DNA of 64,000 bases from Stercorarius parasiticus. Taxonomy: Eukaryota; Chordata; Aves; Charadriiformes; Stercorariidae. The notes below the pieces were generated by a model. It was not told the origin of the DNA, ran no database searches, and saw only the letters and a program-made list of their open reading frames with translations. Numbering within the stretch: position 1 is the first letter of the stretch; each line of letters starts with the position of its first letter. Shown here piece after piece: positions 50,401 through 57,273 of this stretch. The stretch lies in assembly GCA_013396915.1 (NCBI GenBank), contig VWZL01003416.1, positions 240,358 through 304,357 of the forward strand. The letters run 5' to 3'. The position numbers and the translations under genes are program-made.

Positions 50401-53400
50401 GGCAACAACCAGGTACGGTTATCTTGCGCTTTCCAGTGTGTCGCTTACAGGGCAACTTTTATTATTTGGCTGTCATTTTTATTATTTGGAGAAGGTGGAG
50501 CGGGTTTGGAATTATTTAATGGCGTCGGTGAAATTGAGAAATACTTGCCTACAGGAGTTCTCTGAGCTGTCTGGGTTGATCAATAGGATCAAATGCCTTA
50601 AGAGGCTTCGGCAGCAGTTTATTACTTGTGATGATATTTTCATTGAGGGAGCCAGGCAAAAAAGCTCATCGTGTTTTTATTATATTCTCAGGTACCTAAA
50701 CAGAAAAGCTGTTTTTAGGCGCTGAAAGTGATAAATTAGATAGCCACTTTACTTTTGACTTGTTGGCCACCAAAGCGTAATGTGCTGGATATAAAAGTGC
50801 GCTGCTTTATACAGTCGTTTTTGGTTTAATATTTGTTTAGCAGATTTAAAGACCTTGTACATAATTGTCAATTTTTTTTTTTTTTTCCTCTGTTGTGCAC
50901 GTGGAGCCCATTCACGGGGTGTAACTGTGGTGTCAACCAAGCACATATCTGTGGAGCTGGAGCCAGTAGTGTCCCCAAGGTGTGCTCGCTGCAGCCGCTT
51001 GTGGAGGATACAGAGTAAATGATAATTAAGCACAATAAATTTTTACCTGTTGATGAGAAAGGACATAGATCCACTGGTGATAAATACTCATCAAACCACT
51101 GAAAGCAGGGCAATTTCCACCACCTTCCTAGCTCTAGTGTGGGAGATGTTTTGTCTTTATCGTTACTGAATATTAATTCTTGTATTCAGCTGTTTCTCAA
51201 ACTTTAGCGATGAGCTCAACTCTCACTTGACCGGCCTTTTTCTGAGAAGTGCTGTTGACCAGCTGGCTTGAGTGCACATGGTCATCTGTATTTATTAGAC
51301 TGTAATGAAGATACAGGTCTTTGATTTAGCCAAACTTAGCCTCCAGTTACACTGGTATTCACCACCCTGACAGAACAAAGCAAGTGAAAAAACAAGTCAC
51401 TGGATGGGTTTTTTTCAATGCGTATCCCATCCCTAGTACCTGTTAAATGTAATTTATGAAGATTAGATTGTAACTGTTTTATTGAATGTCATTATTTGGT
51501 CTTTACTGGATTTTTATTTTGTTTTAGAAGTGGTCATATTGGTTGCAAAGGTTCATTTTGGCAAAGGCACGTAGAGCTCTTCTGATTATACCTTTTGAAA
51601 TGAAATTAATAATTGCAAGAGCACCAGAAAACATACCTTGACTAGAGTTGTTTTGTAAGGATAGATGCTCTGAGTCACCGTGTCTCGGAGTCTAAAGAAA
51701 TGGGAGTTAGGTAAGTCCTCCAAGTAGAAGAATCCTGATTCTGGTCCCGTGGAAGAACACATCCTTTTTTTAATTACTTGCTGAACCTACATTTGCATGC
51801 CAAATGCATGCAGCATTTCTTTGCATGATCGCTTATATTTGGGAGTAAACTGAAGTATTAACCACCTACAAGATGTAGCGTTGACGATGGAGTAGGTGGA
51901 GGACAGTTGCCCACAACAGGTGGGTATTAGAAATGGAATTGCCTTTGGAAAATAGTGACAGAGTCGTTCTTGGAATGAGGTACGCTTTGCAAACGGATGT
52001 TTCAACCTTTCGCGTTATTTCTATGGAACTACTACAGGACTTGCGGTTTTGTTTTCCCTGCAATTACTGTGTTACTGTAACTTAATGACTCACTTCTTGG
52101 CATTAGGAAGACGAGCAAAGACAACAAGAAAGGCAACAGTGCATAGCTGTGGGTAATGTAGAGATTTACGGGATGAATTTGTTGTATTCCTCTCGCTTGA
52201 GCTAGAGTGAGCTTCCTCTGAATGCTGAGCATACTTGAGGGAGGTAATGTAATTTTGTTTAGACATTGCTTCTTGATTTATGCCTCGGGGGCAAGAAACA
52301 TGAGCCAGTTCGTGGACTTCTACTTAGCCTGGAAGCTCAGGGTCACCGTTGTTCAAACTGTATTTGGAAAAAATGTGGAACTTCAAAAGGAGGGGAGAGA
52401 ACGAATGAAAGAAAAGCCTTAATCTTTGGTCCCAGACCTTCTCAAGAAACCAGCGACTGGGTGTTTAACTTGAGGGATGAGTCTCAGGGGCAGGAGAGCT
52501 GGATTCTTGAAGTGGTGTTTAGCTGAGCGCGTCTCTTCCTTTTCCTCCTGTATGTCTGACTCCAGAGTAACGCACAGGAAATCCTCTGTCGGCTCAGGTT
52601 TTATGTCCCTCTTGTTGCCCTTTTGTAAGTTGGGTTCTTACCTCCTGGCGGGCAGAGATGCTCTCAGCCTTCCACTCCCACAGCGAGGAGAAGGAAACCG
52701 GCTAAATGAGCAGAAGTAGTAGTATCTGAAGTTCAGGATGGGTTTTTTCCAGCAGACACAGGCACTTTGTGAGACGTTTTTCATTTCATAAAATGCCAGT
52801 TTGAACACCCCTCCGTTATATAAATTGTTGACTGGTTATTTGTTTTCAGAGTTTGTAAATGCTTCCAGTGGTCTTTTTCCATTTGAGTCGCAAAACTGTC
52901 GCTTAGATATTCGGTTATCTCTCTTCTTTCTCATATTGTGACTCATGCTCTCTGAGTCATGCGGTACCGACATTTGATTAACATAAATACGTGATGGGTT
53001 TGGATTGCTAAGGAACCAACTACAATGCAACCGAGAGGAGCTTGTTTTTTTTATATACCTTAATAATATTTTATTGTTTCCACAATTCTGAAAGTGTAAT
53101 TTCTGGCAAGATTGCTGACTCTTGAGAGAAATGTGAGGCAAGTACATTAAAATAATATTTGTAACCAATTTTACAATTACACAGTGAATGTCTTGCAATA
53201 ACCTTAGTTTGCGGGTTTTCTTCCTTTTGGGGCCAAACACGGTGCTTATGTCTTAGACATGTTTTAGGCATATAGCCACGTTTTAAGAGCAATTGTGTTT
53301 GTAGTATTTATCAGACCCACAAAAGATGAGCACGTCTTACGGCTGATGTATTGTCTGAAGTCGTGTCTGTCCTTGAGTGCGTTGGCTCTGTTGAACGCTC

Positions 53401-53991
53401 CGTATTGAGACCTCTCACAGTTGAACGCCTCTTCCATAGTTCTCCGCGTGCCTCTGTTTTTCCAAAACCTGCATTGACTTAGTGAGTTCTTCCCTTGAGA
53501 GCTGAGTTACAACGGTCAGGCTTGATCGAACTTTTTGGCCCGAATCCTTGCAAGTCCTTTTAAATTGTTTGAAATTTAAATTTCTGGCCCAAATCCTTTA
53601 GAATTGTTGGGTGCTACGAAAGGAGGAGAAGGTTGTCTTCCTCTTTGGTCCTGACTGTGCTTGCTGTTTTGTTTTGAAGGTGTACAAGGGAGAAGAGACC
53701 ACATTCCACATCTCAGGCCTTCAAGTCAACACAGACTATCGGTTTCGCGTCTGCGTCTGCCGCCGGTGCTTGGATACCTCACAGGAGCTTAGTGGACCTT
53801 TCAGCCCATCCGTTGCCTTTATGCTTCAGCGAAATGAGATCATGCTTGCGGGAGAAATGGGAAGCATAGATGACCCGAAGATAAAGAGCATGATTCCTAC
53901 TGATGAACAGTTTGCAGCCCTCATTGTTCTTGGCTTTGCAAGTTTGTCAATTATATTCGCCTGTATATTACAATACTTCTTTATGAAGTAG
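2196..53991 (+). CDS. FNDC3A: FNDC3A-like protein, C-terminal 744 residues in 14 exons
   Basis: Joining 2196-2370, 2944-3030, 5692-5830, 6392-6463, 6939-7057, 7883-7988, 9953-10125, 12324-12437, 14684-14833, 19107-19387, 28007-28219, 41497-41663, 44880-45007 and 53680-53991 gives one open frame ending in TAG, with AG/GT borders at every intron. The product is the end of one FN3 domain plus seven full FN3 domains, each with the core Trp (such as LQW, VKW, LTW, LKW) and a late G-P-[YF]-S motif (YGPYSE, AGPYSE, AGPFSH, EGPFSE). A hydrophobic segment of about 20 residues ends in ILQYFFMK at the very C-terminus, as expected for a tail-anchored membrane protein. Known for the family: FNDC3A has nine FN3 domains, is about 1,200 residues long, is membrane and Golgi associated, and in mouse is needed for spermatid-Sertoli cell adhesion. 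The choice of FNDC3A over FNDC3B rests on remembered similarity of the C-terminal region ([16 protein letters not shown]) and should be confirmed by alignment. The 5' exons and start codon are outside the window. Confidence 0.88.
2944..3030 (+). CDS. FNDC3A: FNDC3A exon E2
   Basis: This exon has 29 codons, phase 0 at both ends, acceptor TTTTCTAG and donor AGG|GTAAAA. It encodes the middle of the FN3 domain begun in E1, including the [10 protein letters not shown] strand F motif. Because it is symmetric, skipping it would keep the frame but destroy this domain. Confidence 0.9.
3546..3570. repeat. C homopolymer tract with short interruption
   Basis: Ten C, then GAA, then twelve C. The minus strand is a G tract with quadruplex potential. 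This kind of sequence is prone to length errors in assembly. Confidence 0.85.
4136..4628 (+). mobile_element. CR1 LINE, 5'-truncated, sense orientation
   Basis: About 490 bp of CR1 3' end. It runs from the AAGGACGTGGGCCTGTTGG segment through the ORF2 C-terminal region to the terminal repeat GATTCTATGATTCTATGA. The reading frame at 4332 and on still encodes reverse transcriptase C-terminal motifs such as TRGNGFKL and RLPREAV. It is nearly identical to the reverse complement of the copy at 9451-9817. Confidence 0.95.
5692..5830 (+). CDS. FNDC3A: FNDC3A exon E3
   Basis: The exon is 139 nt, in phase 0 and out phase 1. The acceptor is TTTGTTTCAG and the donor GGG|GTAAGC. It encodes [14 protein letters not shown], the end of one FN3 domain, then the proline-rich linker DRPGPPTRP and the start of the next FN3 with core motif FSVKW. 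The junction codon joins to E4 as Asp (G+AT). Confidence 0.92.
5831..6391 (+). other. Intron between E3 and E4 (561 bp)
   Basis: AT-rich with a T run near 5919-5931. Nothing else is recognised. Confidence 0.8.
6392..6463 (+). CDS. FNDC3A: FNDC3A exon E4
   Basis: The exon is 72 nt with phase 1 at both ends. The acceptor is TTTTTGCAG and the donor AAG|GTAAAC. It encodes [18 protein letters not shown], the C-C' turn and strand C' of an FN3 domain. The symmetric phase means skipping would stay in frame. Confidence 0.92.
6464..6938 (+). other. Intron between E4 and E5 (475 bp)
   Basis: Strongly AT-rich, with a TATA-like low-complexity stretch around 6760-6785. No feature is recognised. Confidence 0.8.
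6939..7057 (+). CDS. FNDC3A: FNDC3A exon E5
   Basis: The exon is 119 nt, in phase 1 and out phase 0, with acceptor TTTTTTAG and donor CAG|GTAAGT. It encodes the E-F part of the FN3 domain ([18 protein letters not shown]) and the turn STGGHSQ. Confidence 0.92.
7058..7882 (+). other. Intron between E5 and E6 (825 bp)
   Basis: AT-rich, with a T run at 7569-7583. No repeat or RNA gene is recognised. Confidence 0.75.
7883..7988 (+). CDS. FNDC3A: FNDC3A exon E6
   Basis: The exon is 106 nt, in phase 0 and out phase 1, with acceptor CTCTTCCAG and donor GGG|GTAAGC. It encodes the G strand [15 protein letters not shown], then [19 protein letters not shown], the start of the next FN3 domain. Confidence 0.92.
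8489..8577 (+). repeat. Unidentified direct repeat, copy 1
   Basis: It shares with 9274-9375 the segments GCAGTACC, TTTCTAACTGACAAATA, ATCTCAAAACCAGTAT, TTGCATCCAAG and TGTTTCC with a GAAGACTG end. It is about 785 bp from its partner in the same orientation. It does not match the CR1 segments in this window. Confidence 0.8.
9274..9375 (+). repeat. Unidentified direct repeat, copy 2
   Basis: This is the partner of 8489-8577. It carries an extra run of about 13 bases (AAAAATTCACC region) in the middle and scattered substitutions. The family is unknown. Confidence 0.8.
9451..9817 (-). mobile_element. CR1 LINE, 5'-truncated, antisense
   Basis: The left edge is the CR1 3' end (ATCATCGAATGG). It runs through the CTGCCCTGGGCAGGGACACC and CAGGGATGGGGCAGCCACAG segments to CTTCTCCAGGCTGAA. 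The minus-strand frame keeps reverse transcriptase C-terminal motifs. It is very close in sequence to the sense copy at 4136-4628, so both belong to the same relatively recent subfamily. Confidence 0.95.
9953..10125 (+). CDS. FNDC3A: FNDC3A exon E7
   Basis: The exon is 173 nt, in phase 1 and out phase 0. The acceptor is TTTCTAG and the donor lies inside a seven-G run (GGG|GTACGT). It encodes [35 protein letters not shown] and LNDGG. With E8 it reads NDGG-YGPYSE, which is a correct FN3 F-G turn. Confidence 0.9.
10126..12323 (+). other. Intron between E7 and E8 (2.2 kb)
   Basis: It is GC-rich just after E7, then AT-rich with many T runs (10590-10604, 11080-11100 and the long run at 11423-11454). 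No transposable element is recognised. Confidence 0.75.
11413..11454. repeat. Poly-T tract
   Basis: Nine T, a G, then about 32 T. It may be the A tail of an antisense retroelement, but no element body follows it, so I call it simple repeat. Confidence 0.85.
12324..12437 (+). CDS. FNDC3A: FNDC3A exon E8
   Basis: The exon is 38 codons, phase 0 at both ends, with acceptor CCCCTCTAG and donor GAG|GTAAGT. It encodes [18 protein letters not shown], then CRAPSLSFL and the strand motif VLVSWE that opens the next FN3 domain. It is symmetric, so skipping would stay in frame. Confidence 0.9.
14000..14109 (+). mobile_element. CR1 LINE internal fragment
   Basis: It matches the CR1 segment CCTCTGCTGTGAGGACAGGC to CTTAGAGCCCCTTCCAGCAC in sense orientation, but lacks the 3' terminal repeat. 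It breaks off exactly at the N at 14110, so the right end may be an assembly artefact rather than a true boundary. Confidence 0.88.
14110..14110. other. Undetermined base (N)
   Basis: A single N sits at the abrupt right edge of the CR1 fragment, which suggests a collapsed or patched assembly join. Confidence 0.95.
14684..14833 (+). CDS. FNDC3A: FNDC3A exon E9
   Basis: The exon is 50 codons, phase 0 at both ends. The acceptor is TGTGTTGCAG and the donor CAG|GTATGG, the weakest-looking donor of the set. It encodes [20 protein letters not shown] and the strand segment [15 protein letters not shown]. The open frame runs 72 nt into the intron, but E10 continues the domain ([12 protein letters not shown]). 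Confidence 0.9.
15995..16021. other. G homopolymer containing an 8-base N gap
   Basis: Fifteen G, eight N (16010-16017), then four G and GCGGG. The gap is presumably a sequencing dropout in a G tract. True length is unknown. Confidence 0.95.
17480..17735 (+). mobile_element. Older CR1 LINE copy, left part, sense
   Basis: A diverged CR1 in sense orientation. The recognisable segments are AATACTGTGTCCAAATTTG, CAGTCTCCATCCTTGGAA, AAGACCCGACTGGACAAAAG, CCTGGGCAACCTG and GGTTGGACTAGAT. It is interrupted at 17736 by the antisense copy and resumes at about 18139. The left boundary is approximate. Confidence 0.82.
17736..18138 (-). mobile_element. CR1 LINE, antisense, inserted in an older CR1
   Basis: It starts with TAGAATCATAGAATGG and runs through the standard CR1 3' region to CCCTCAGCCTGTCCTA. 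It belongs to the same subfamily as 4136-4628 and 9451-9817. The minus-strand frame of 129 codons still shows reverse transcriptase C-terminal motifs. Confidence 0.93.
18139..18178 (+). mobile_element. Older CR1 LINE copy, right part, sense
   Basis: GTCCAGAGGTCCCTTCCAG followed by a TGGCTCTGTGAGTGTG end is the CR1 3' terminus. It continues the interrupted element that stops at GGACTAGAT at 17735. Confidence 0.75.
19107..19387 (+). CDS. FNDC3A: FNDC3A exon E10
   Basis: The exon is 281 nt, in phase 0 and out phase 2, with acceptor AATACACAG and donor CCG|GTGAGT. It is the largest internal exon here. It encodes the end of one FN3 domain ([16 protein letters not shown]) and most of the next, with CLVLTWEEP and the [11 protein letters not shown] motif. 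Its GC content is visibly higher than the surrounding introns. Confidence 0.93.
20417..20441. repeat. TA microsatellite
   Basis: Twelve TA dinucleotide units in intronic sequence. Confidence 0.9.
24049..24212 (+). repeat. Tandem duplication of a roughly 75 bp unit
   Basis: Unit 1 (24049-24123) and unit 2 (24124-24212) both begin GTTAATCAGAAATT and share TTCTGTAAACAGTAA, TGGTTTCCACTTAA and GAAGTTAT. Unit 2 has the short CCC of unit 1 expanded into a C-rich tract (24144-24161). Confidence 0.92.
24603..25146 (-). mobile_element. CR1 LINE with open ORF2 C-terminal remnant
   Basis: About 545 bp, starting at AGAATCATAGAATGGCCCAG. A 128-codon minus-strand frame (25072 down to 24686) encodes reverse transcriptase C-terminal motifs such as [25 protein letters not shown] and [18 protein letters not shown] without a stop. 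It is a different subfamily from the copies at 4.1, 9.4 and 17.7 kb. Confidence 0.95.
26715..26736. repeat. Poly-A tract
   Basis: A run of 22 A followed by AT-rich sequence. No element body is recognised upstream. Confidence 0.85.
27554..27720 (-). mobile_element. CR1 LINE 3' end fragment
   Basis: It begins TCATAGAATCATACAATTG and includes the CCTGGGCAGGGACACCTCCC and GCCCCGTCCAGCCTGGCCTT segments, ending near TCTCTGGGT. It is a short 5'-truncated copy. Confidence 0.93.
28007..28219 (+). CDS. FNDC3A: FNDC3A exon E11
   Basis: The exon is 213 nt with phase 2 at both ends, acceptor TTGCTTTAG and donor AAG|GTAAGG. It encodes [16 protein letters not shown], the polyproline linker RPLPPLPPR and [17 protein letters not shown], then the strand [10 protein letters not shown]. 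It is symmetric. Confidence 0.93.
36323..36323. other. Undetermined base (N)
   Basis: A single N in intronic sequence. Confidence 0.95.
37958..37987 (+). repeat. Perfect 15 bp tandem duplication
   Basis: CTGCTCTACAAGCCT occurs twice in a row without mismatch. Confidence 0.9.
38440..38697 (-). mobile_element. CR1 LINE fragment, antisense
   Basis: It starts AATCATAGAATCACAGCG and carries the AGGGACCTCTGGAGATCATC, CTCTCTGGGCAGCCTGTGCC and TTACCTCTTGTCCTGAAGGC segments. The subfamily is like that of 59251-59400 and 63098-63264. Confidence 0.93.
38715..38766. repeat. Cluster of three AT-rich palindromes
   Basis: A perfect 14 bp palindrome (CACATTTAAATGTG, 38715-38728), a perfect 16 bp palindrome (TTAGATTTAAATCTAA, 38738-38753), and an inverted repeat with 7 bp arms and 2 bp loop (38751-38766). 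They lie immediately after a CR1 copy. Confidence 0.85.
41497..41663 (+). CDS. FNDC3A: FNDC3A exon E12
   Basis: The exon is 167 nt, in phase 2 and out phase 1, with acceptor TTGTTTCCAG and donor AAG|GTATGT. It encodes [20 protein letters not shown], the FN3 strand motif [19 protein letters not shown], and the linker [11 protein letters not shown]. Confidence 0.93.
41664..44879 (+). other. Intron between E12 and E13 (3.2 kb)
   Basis: No repeat, RNA gene or other feature is recognised apart from a T run at 41678-41688. Confidence 0.75.
44880..45007 (+). CDS. FNDC3A: FNDC3A exon E13
   Basis: The exon is 128 nt, in phase 1 and out phase 0, with acceptor TTGTATTGTAG and donor CAG|GTAGGA. It encodes [17 protein letters not shown] and [14 protein letters not shown], the first half of the last FN3 domain. 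Confidence 0.93.
45719..46380 (-). mobile_element. CR1 LINE, longest copy in the window, antisense
   Basis: It starts AATGATAGAATAG. Minus-strand frames encode reverse transcriptase C-terminal sequence. A 128-codon open piece (46366 down to 45980) begins [17 protein letters not shown] and includes [19 protein letters not shown] second piece (45904 down to 45659) contains the [16 protein letters not shown] motif. The change of frame between them shows at least one disabling indel. Confidence 0.93.
46381..46760 (-). repeat. Probable interspersed repeat, family uncertain
   Basis: The GC-rich sequence following the CR1 (GTTGAAGTCCCCCAGCACGA, then a CACACGGTTCC segment) looks like a repeated avian segment I have seen next to CR1 or in LTR elements. 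I cannot assign it. It may be a 5' continuation of the CR1 or a separate element. Confidence 0.4.
53680..53991 (+). CDS. FNDC3A: FNDC3A exon E14, terminal coding exon with tail anchor
   Basis: The acceptor is TTGTTTTGAAG. The exon holds 103 codons and a TAG stop at 53989-53991. It encodes [20 protein letters not shown], the Cys-rich F-G region [15 protein letters not shown], and the last strand [10 protein letters not shown]. An acidic spacer with [14 protein letters not shown] follows. The hydrophobic segment [20 protein letters not shown] and the short end QYFFMK close the protein. The lack of any long tail after the membrane segment fits a tail-anchored, cytosol-facing protein. Confidence 0.95.
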   Translation: MYKGEETTFHISGLQVNTDYRFRVCVCRRCLDTSQELSGPFSPSVAFMLQRNEIMLAGEMGSIDDPKIKSMIPTDEQFAALIVLGFASLSIIFACILQYFFMK

Positions 53992-54808
53992 AGAATTCAA
54001 TGGAAGTTTGAGATACAAATTTAACTAATGCTACGCATTATAATCCACACATTTATTCAGATATTCCTTTTTTTTGAAATCCTTTTGTTCTACCATGCAT
54101 TTTATATACTTCTCTTGTTTTTACAGTTCTAGCTTGAAGAAAGATAAATCAGTGTTTTGATGCACCTTTTTGAAATTCAAAACTAGGAAGTGGTCAAACT
54201 GGAGAAACAAGCAAACCAGATACCAAAAGCAAGATTGTTTTCCTTCACAGTTTCAAAATTGTCACCAATTTGCCTTTTCAACGTTGGGTTTTTTTCGCTG
54301 AAGTTCATACCGTCTCTTATTTTATCTTAACTATTTAGGAAATTTTAATCATGAGTCACTTTTTTGTCTCTTCTTTTTCCTCCTAAACGTTAGTCACGAG
54401 TGTGTGTAGTGGTAAGACTAGAATGCAGTGTTAGTCAACAGGACCGGGTTTTCCTTGAACAGTATTAGCCATGTTGCCTATGAATTCTTCACTACATTTG
54501 CCCCACTTTTTTTCAAGATGAAACGTACATTGTTATTTGAACTGTTTAGCGCATTTAAATCGGAACAATATCCTGCAGTCCAAAAAACCTTTTTAGTTAT
54601 CGGTTGTTTTTACAGTTACAACACTATAAACTGCCTGTATAAGAGATCGAATAACCAAACTGCATATAAATTATGAAGCATTATAGATCTTCTTTTTTTT
54701 TACCATTTTGATTCCTAGCAGTAATTTTAAGTAAGAGGGCATTGTGCAATAGTTAGTTATTCCCATGTTCAGCTATTTAAAAGCTGCTTTAACTTGTCTG
54801 TTTGTCAC

Positions 54809-54816
54809 TGTATATA
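54809..54816 (+). promoter_or_regulatory. Candidate Pumilio binding element
   Basis: TGTATATA in the 3' UTR matches the PUF consensus TGTANATA. It is a single short match, so it could be chance. Confidence 0.35.
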
Positions 54817-56612
54817 ACTATTCCTAATCTAATACTAGATATTATTCTATTATGTTCATCCTGATTTATATGATTCGAGCTGGCGACAGCTTACTGCCTC
54901 TACTGAATTAGGTGAGATTTACTTTCGATGTAAGCAAACTTCACTGTTGGTTGATCTTTTTTTTTTTTTTTTTAATTATTATTATTAATGTTATTGGAGG
55001 GGTATCCATTTGGGAGGTATCAGGAATGAGGTGTGTTTATTTTCAATACCTTAAATGGGTGTCTGTGCTATTCTTACCACAGGGTTAGTTGAAATCACTT
55101 GGTACACGGCAAAATTCAGACGGGAGCCCTGCTCTGATGGGAATGTCCCCCCTCCTCCTGCCTGCCCCTTCCACGATACACCTTTTAATCCATCGAGATG
55201 CTAGAATTTTAACTCTTCACGCATTGGATTATTTATACTAAGTCAACATTGTGCAAGTACCTCAGGGACATAAATGAGCTGGAGGTGCAAATAGATTCCA
55301 AAAGGGTGCAACAGACACAGTGTATTTTCCTGCCTCTTGTTTTTGTATATTTTTGCTACTCGGTTTTGCTTTTGTCCTGGCTATTTTGTGCTCTGTCTCC
55401 ATCGTCTAAGATTCAGTGTCCTGTACTAGCGTAATATTCCCTTAACCAAAGTAATGGGGAAAAAACAACATTATTTTTGTTTTAGGTTTATTTATACTAT
55501 ATACTGCATACAGTACTTTAAATACCAATTACAGTGCAATCTTTTATTTATTGTAAAAAAAAAAAAAATAAAAAATAAAAAGTGTACTTATGTACTAATC
55601 CCCTTCCCCACCCTCCCTGTAGCATGTTATATTTTGTCTGTTTTATACTGTACTTTAGGTCAACTTTTTACCTGGCAGCATTCCTAGTATTATTAATCTT
55701 CTTACATTTTCTTGTGTTTTCGAAGATGGGAGCATCTAGTACATTAAATGCCAAAAAAATTAAAAAAACCACCACATTATCAGTGATTCAAACGTTTACA
55801 TGTATCCAAAAACATAATCATCTCTGGAAAGAAAGTGCTAAGATCAATGAATTACTCTGTGTGCCTCTCTAGATGTAGCAAATATTAGAAATGTTCTGTA
55901 TTTTGTTATTGACTATAATTAGTTTAATTTAGCCTTGCAAACTAATGGCATTGAGCTAAATATATATATATTTTTTTTTTGTTTGTTCTTGCCAAAGTCA
56001 TGGCTTGTCAAATTTATTTACATCTTATTTAAATTTATTTGTGATATGAAACTTTGCGACCTTGCCTCTGTGTTTTGTGAGCAAAGCGTAATACAGCTGT
56101 CTTCAATGGAGGGGGAAAGAGTGTATTTTTTAAAGCAACGAAAAGACCGCTAGTTTGGAAACCCAGAAATTTGAACAGATTCCCTTTTTTTATTTTTCGA
56201 TATTGTTTCAGCCGTGCTGCTATGAAATCCGAGCTTGACACCTTTTTAAAAAAACCCTGCTTCGATTAAAAAAAAAAAAAAAGAAAAAAAAAAAACCAAC
56301 CAACCAAACAAACCCACTTTGCTTGAGACGATTTGGTGGATTTTGAAAGTTTGAAATACAAATGATGCTAAAAGCGGCGAGCAGAAGTGTAGCGAAAGGC
56401 AATCGGTCACACTCGGAAGCATTTCTGTCGTTGCTAATTTGTTCGGTGTCCCTTATAATCATGCTAACGAGAACGCCCGACCCAACCCTGAGATCATCGG
56501 AGAAAATATTCTGTCGGAGTTGGGGCCGGCCCTCAATAGGTTAATTTGACGTTCTTTTAGTTTGTGCGTTCTGCCATAGCCATTTGATTGTCGTTCATAT
56601 ATTAACAAAAAA

Positions 56613-56618
56613 AATAAA
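56613..56618 (+). terminator. Candidate proximal poly(A) signal
   Basis: An AATAAA hexamer about 2.6 kb after the stop codon. Use of this site would shorten the UTR by about 650 nt. A-rich AATAAA matches at 55567 and 55574 are less convincing because they lie inside an A run. Confidence 0.4.
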
Positions 56619-57267
56619 GCATCACTGATTTTTTTAAACCATTCCCAGTGTGAATTTCCATTATCGCTTCCATTATCCCACCCTTTGCCGATGCCTTGTC
56701 TTTTCCCCTACACCTTTATGCCCCTTGGATCCAGCAATAGCAGGCGATGAATCCAACCCGAGGGCTCTCTGCTCTCAGAGAAATCACGAACAACAGTTAA
56801 AAAAAAAAAAAGGTAGAATGAAACACTAAATATTTAAAACCCTTAAGGAAGGAGAGAGACGTTTTTTCTGTTGTTCTGCCTTTTCCTTTATGAACTTTGA
56901 AATGTTTTCTACTCCTGTTTGTTGGCTACGGTAGCTCAGTATTCAGCGTCACGATTGAGAAGTGCCCGAACTGAATGTGTATGAATCTTATCCTTGCACA
57001 GTTCTTTAAATTGAAAAAAAAATTAAAAAAAAAAAAAAAAGTTTTTACCTCACTATGGGAACATACATTCCAAGCTTTTCAACTTTAAAAAGGAAAAAAA
57101 AAAATTAATAATAATCATAAGTTTTCTTGTATTGTAAATTTTAGACTATTTCATATGCATTGTATTAAAACTGCCATATCAATTTTAATGTATAGATTTT
57201 GCAAATACTACACTATGTATGTAAGACTTAACTGTATCTGTAGTGTATATGTAATATATTTATGCCC

Positions 57268-57273
57268 AATAAA
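57268..57273 (+). terminator. Distal poly(A) signal of FNDC3A
   Basis: AATAAA in TGCCCAATAAATG is followed by T-rich sequence and then a GT-rich stretch near 57355-57375. That is the usual arrangement of signal, cleavage site and downstream element. Base composition changes just after it. Confidence 0.7.

Larger units (their letters stand above)
45008..53679 (+). other. Intron between E13 and E14 (8.7 kb)
   Basis: It holds the longest CR1 copy of the window at 45719-46380, with further repeat-like sequence to about 46760. The remainder to 53679 shows only T runs (48020-48036, 50872-50886). A short imperfect duplication sits just before the E14 acceptor (53535-53610). Confidence 0.75.
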
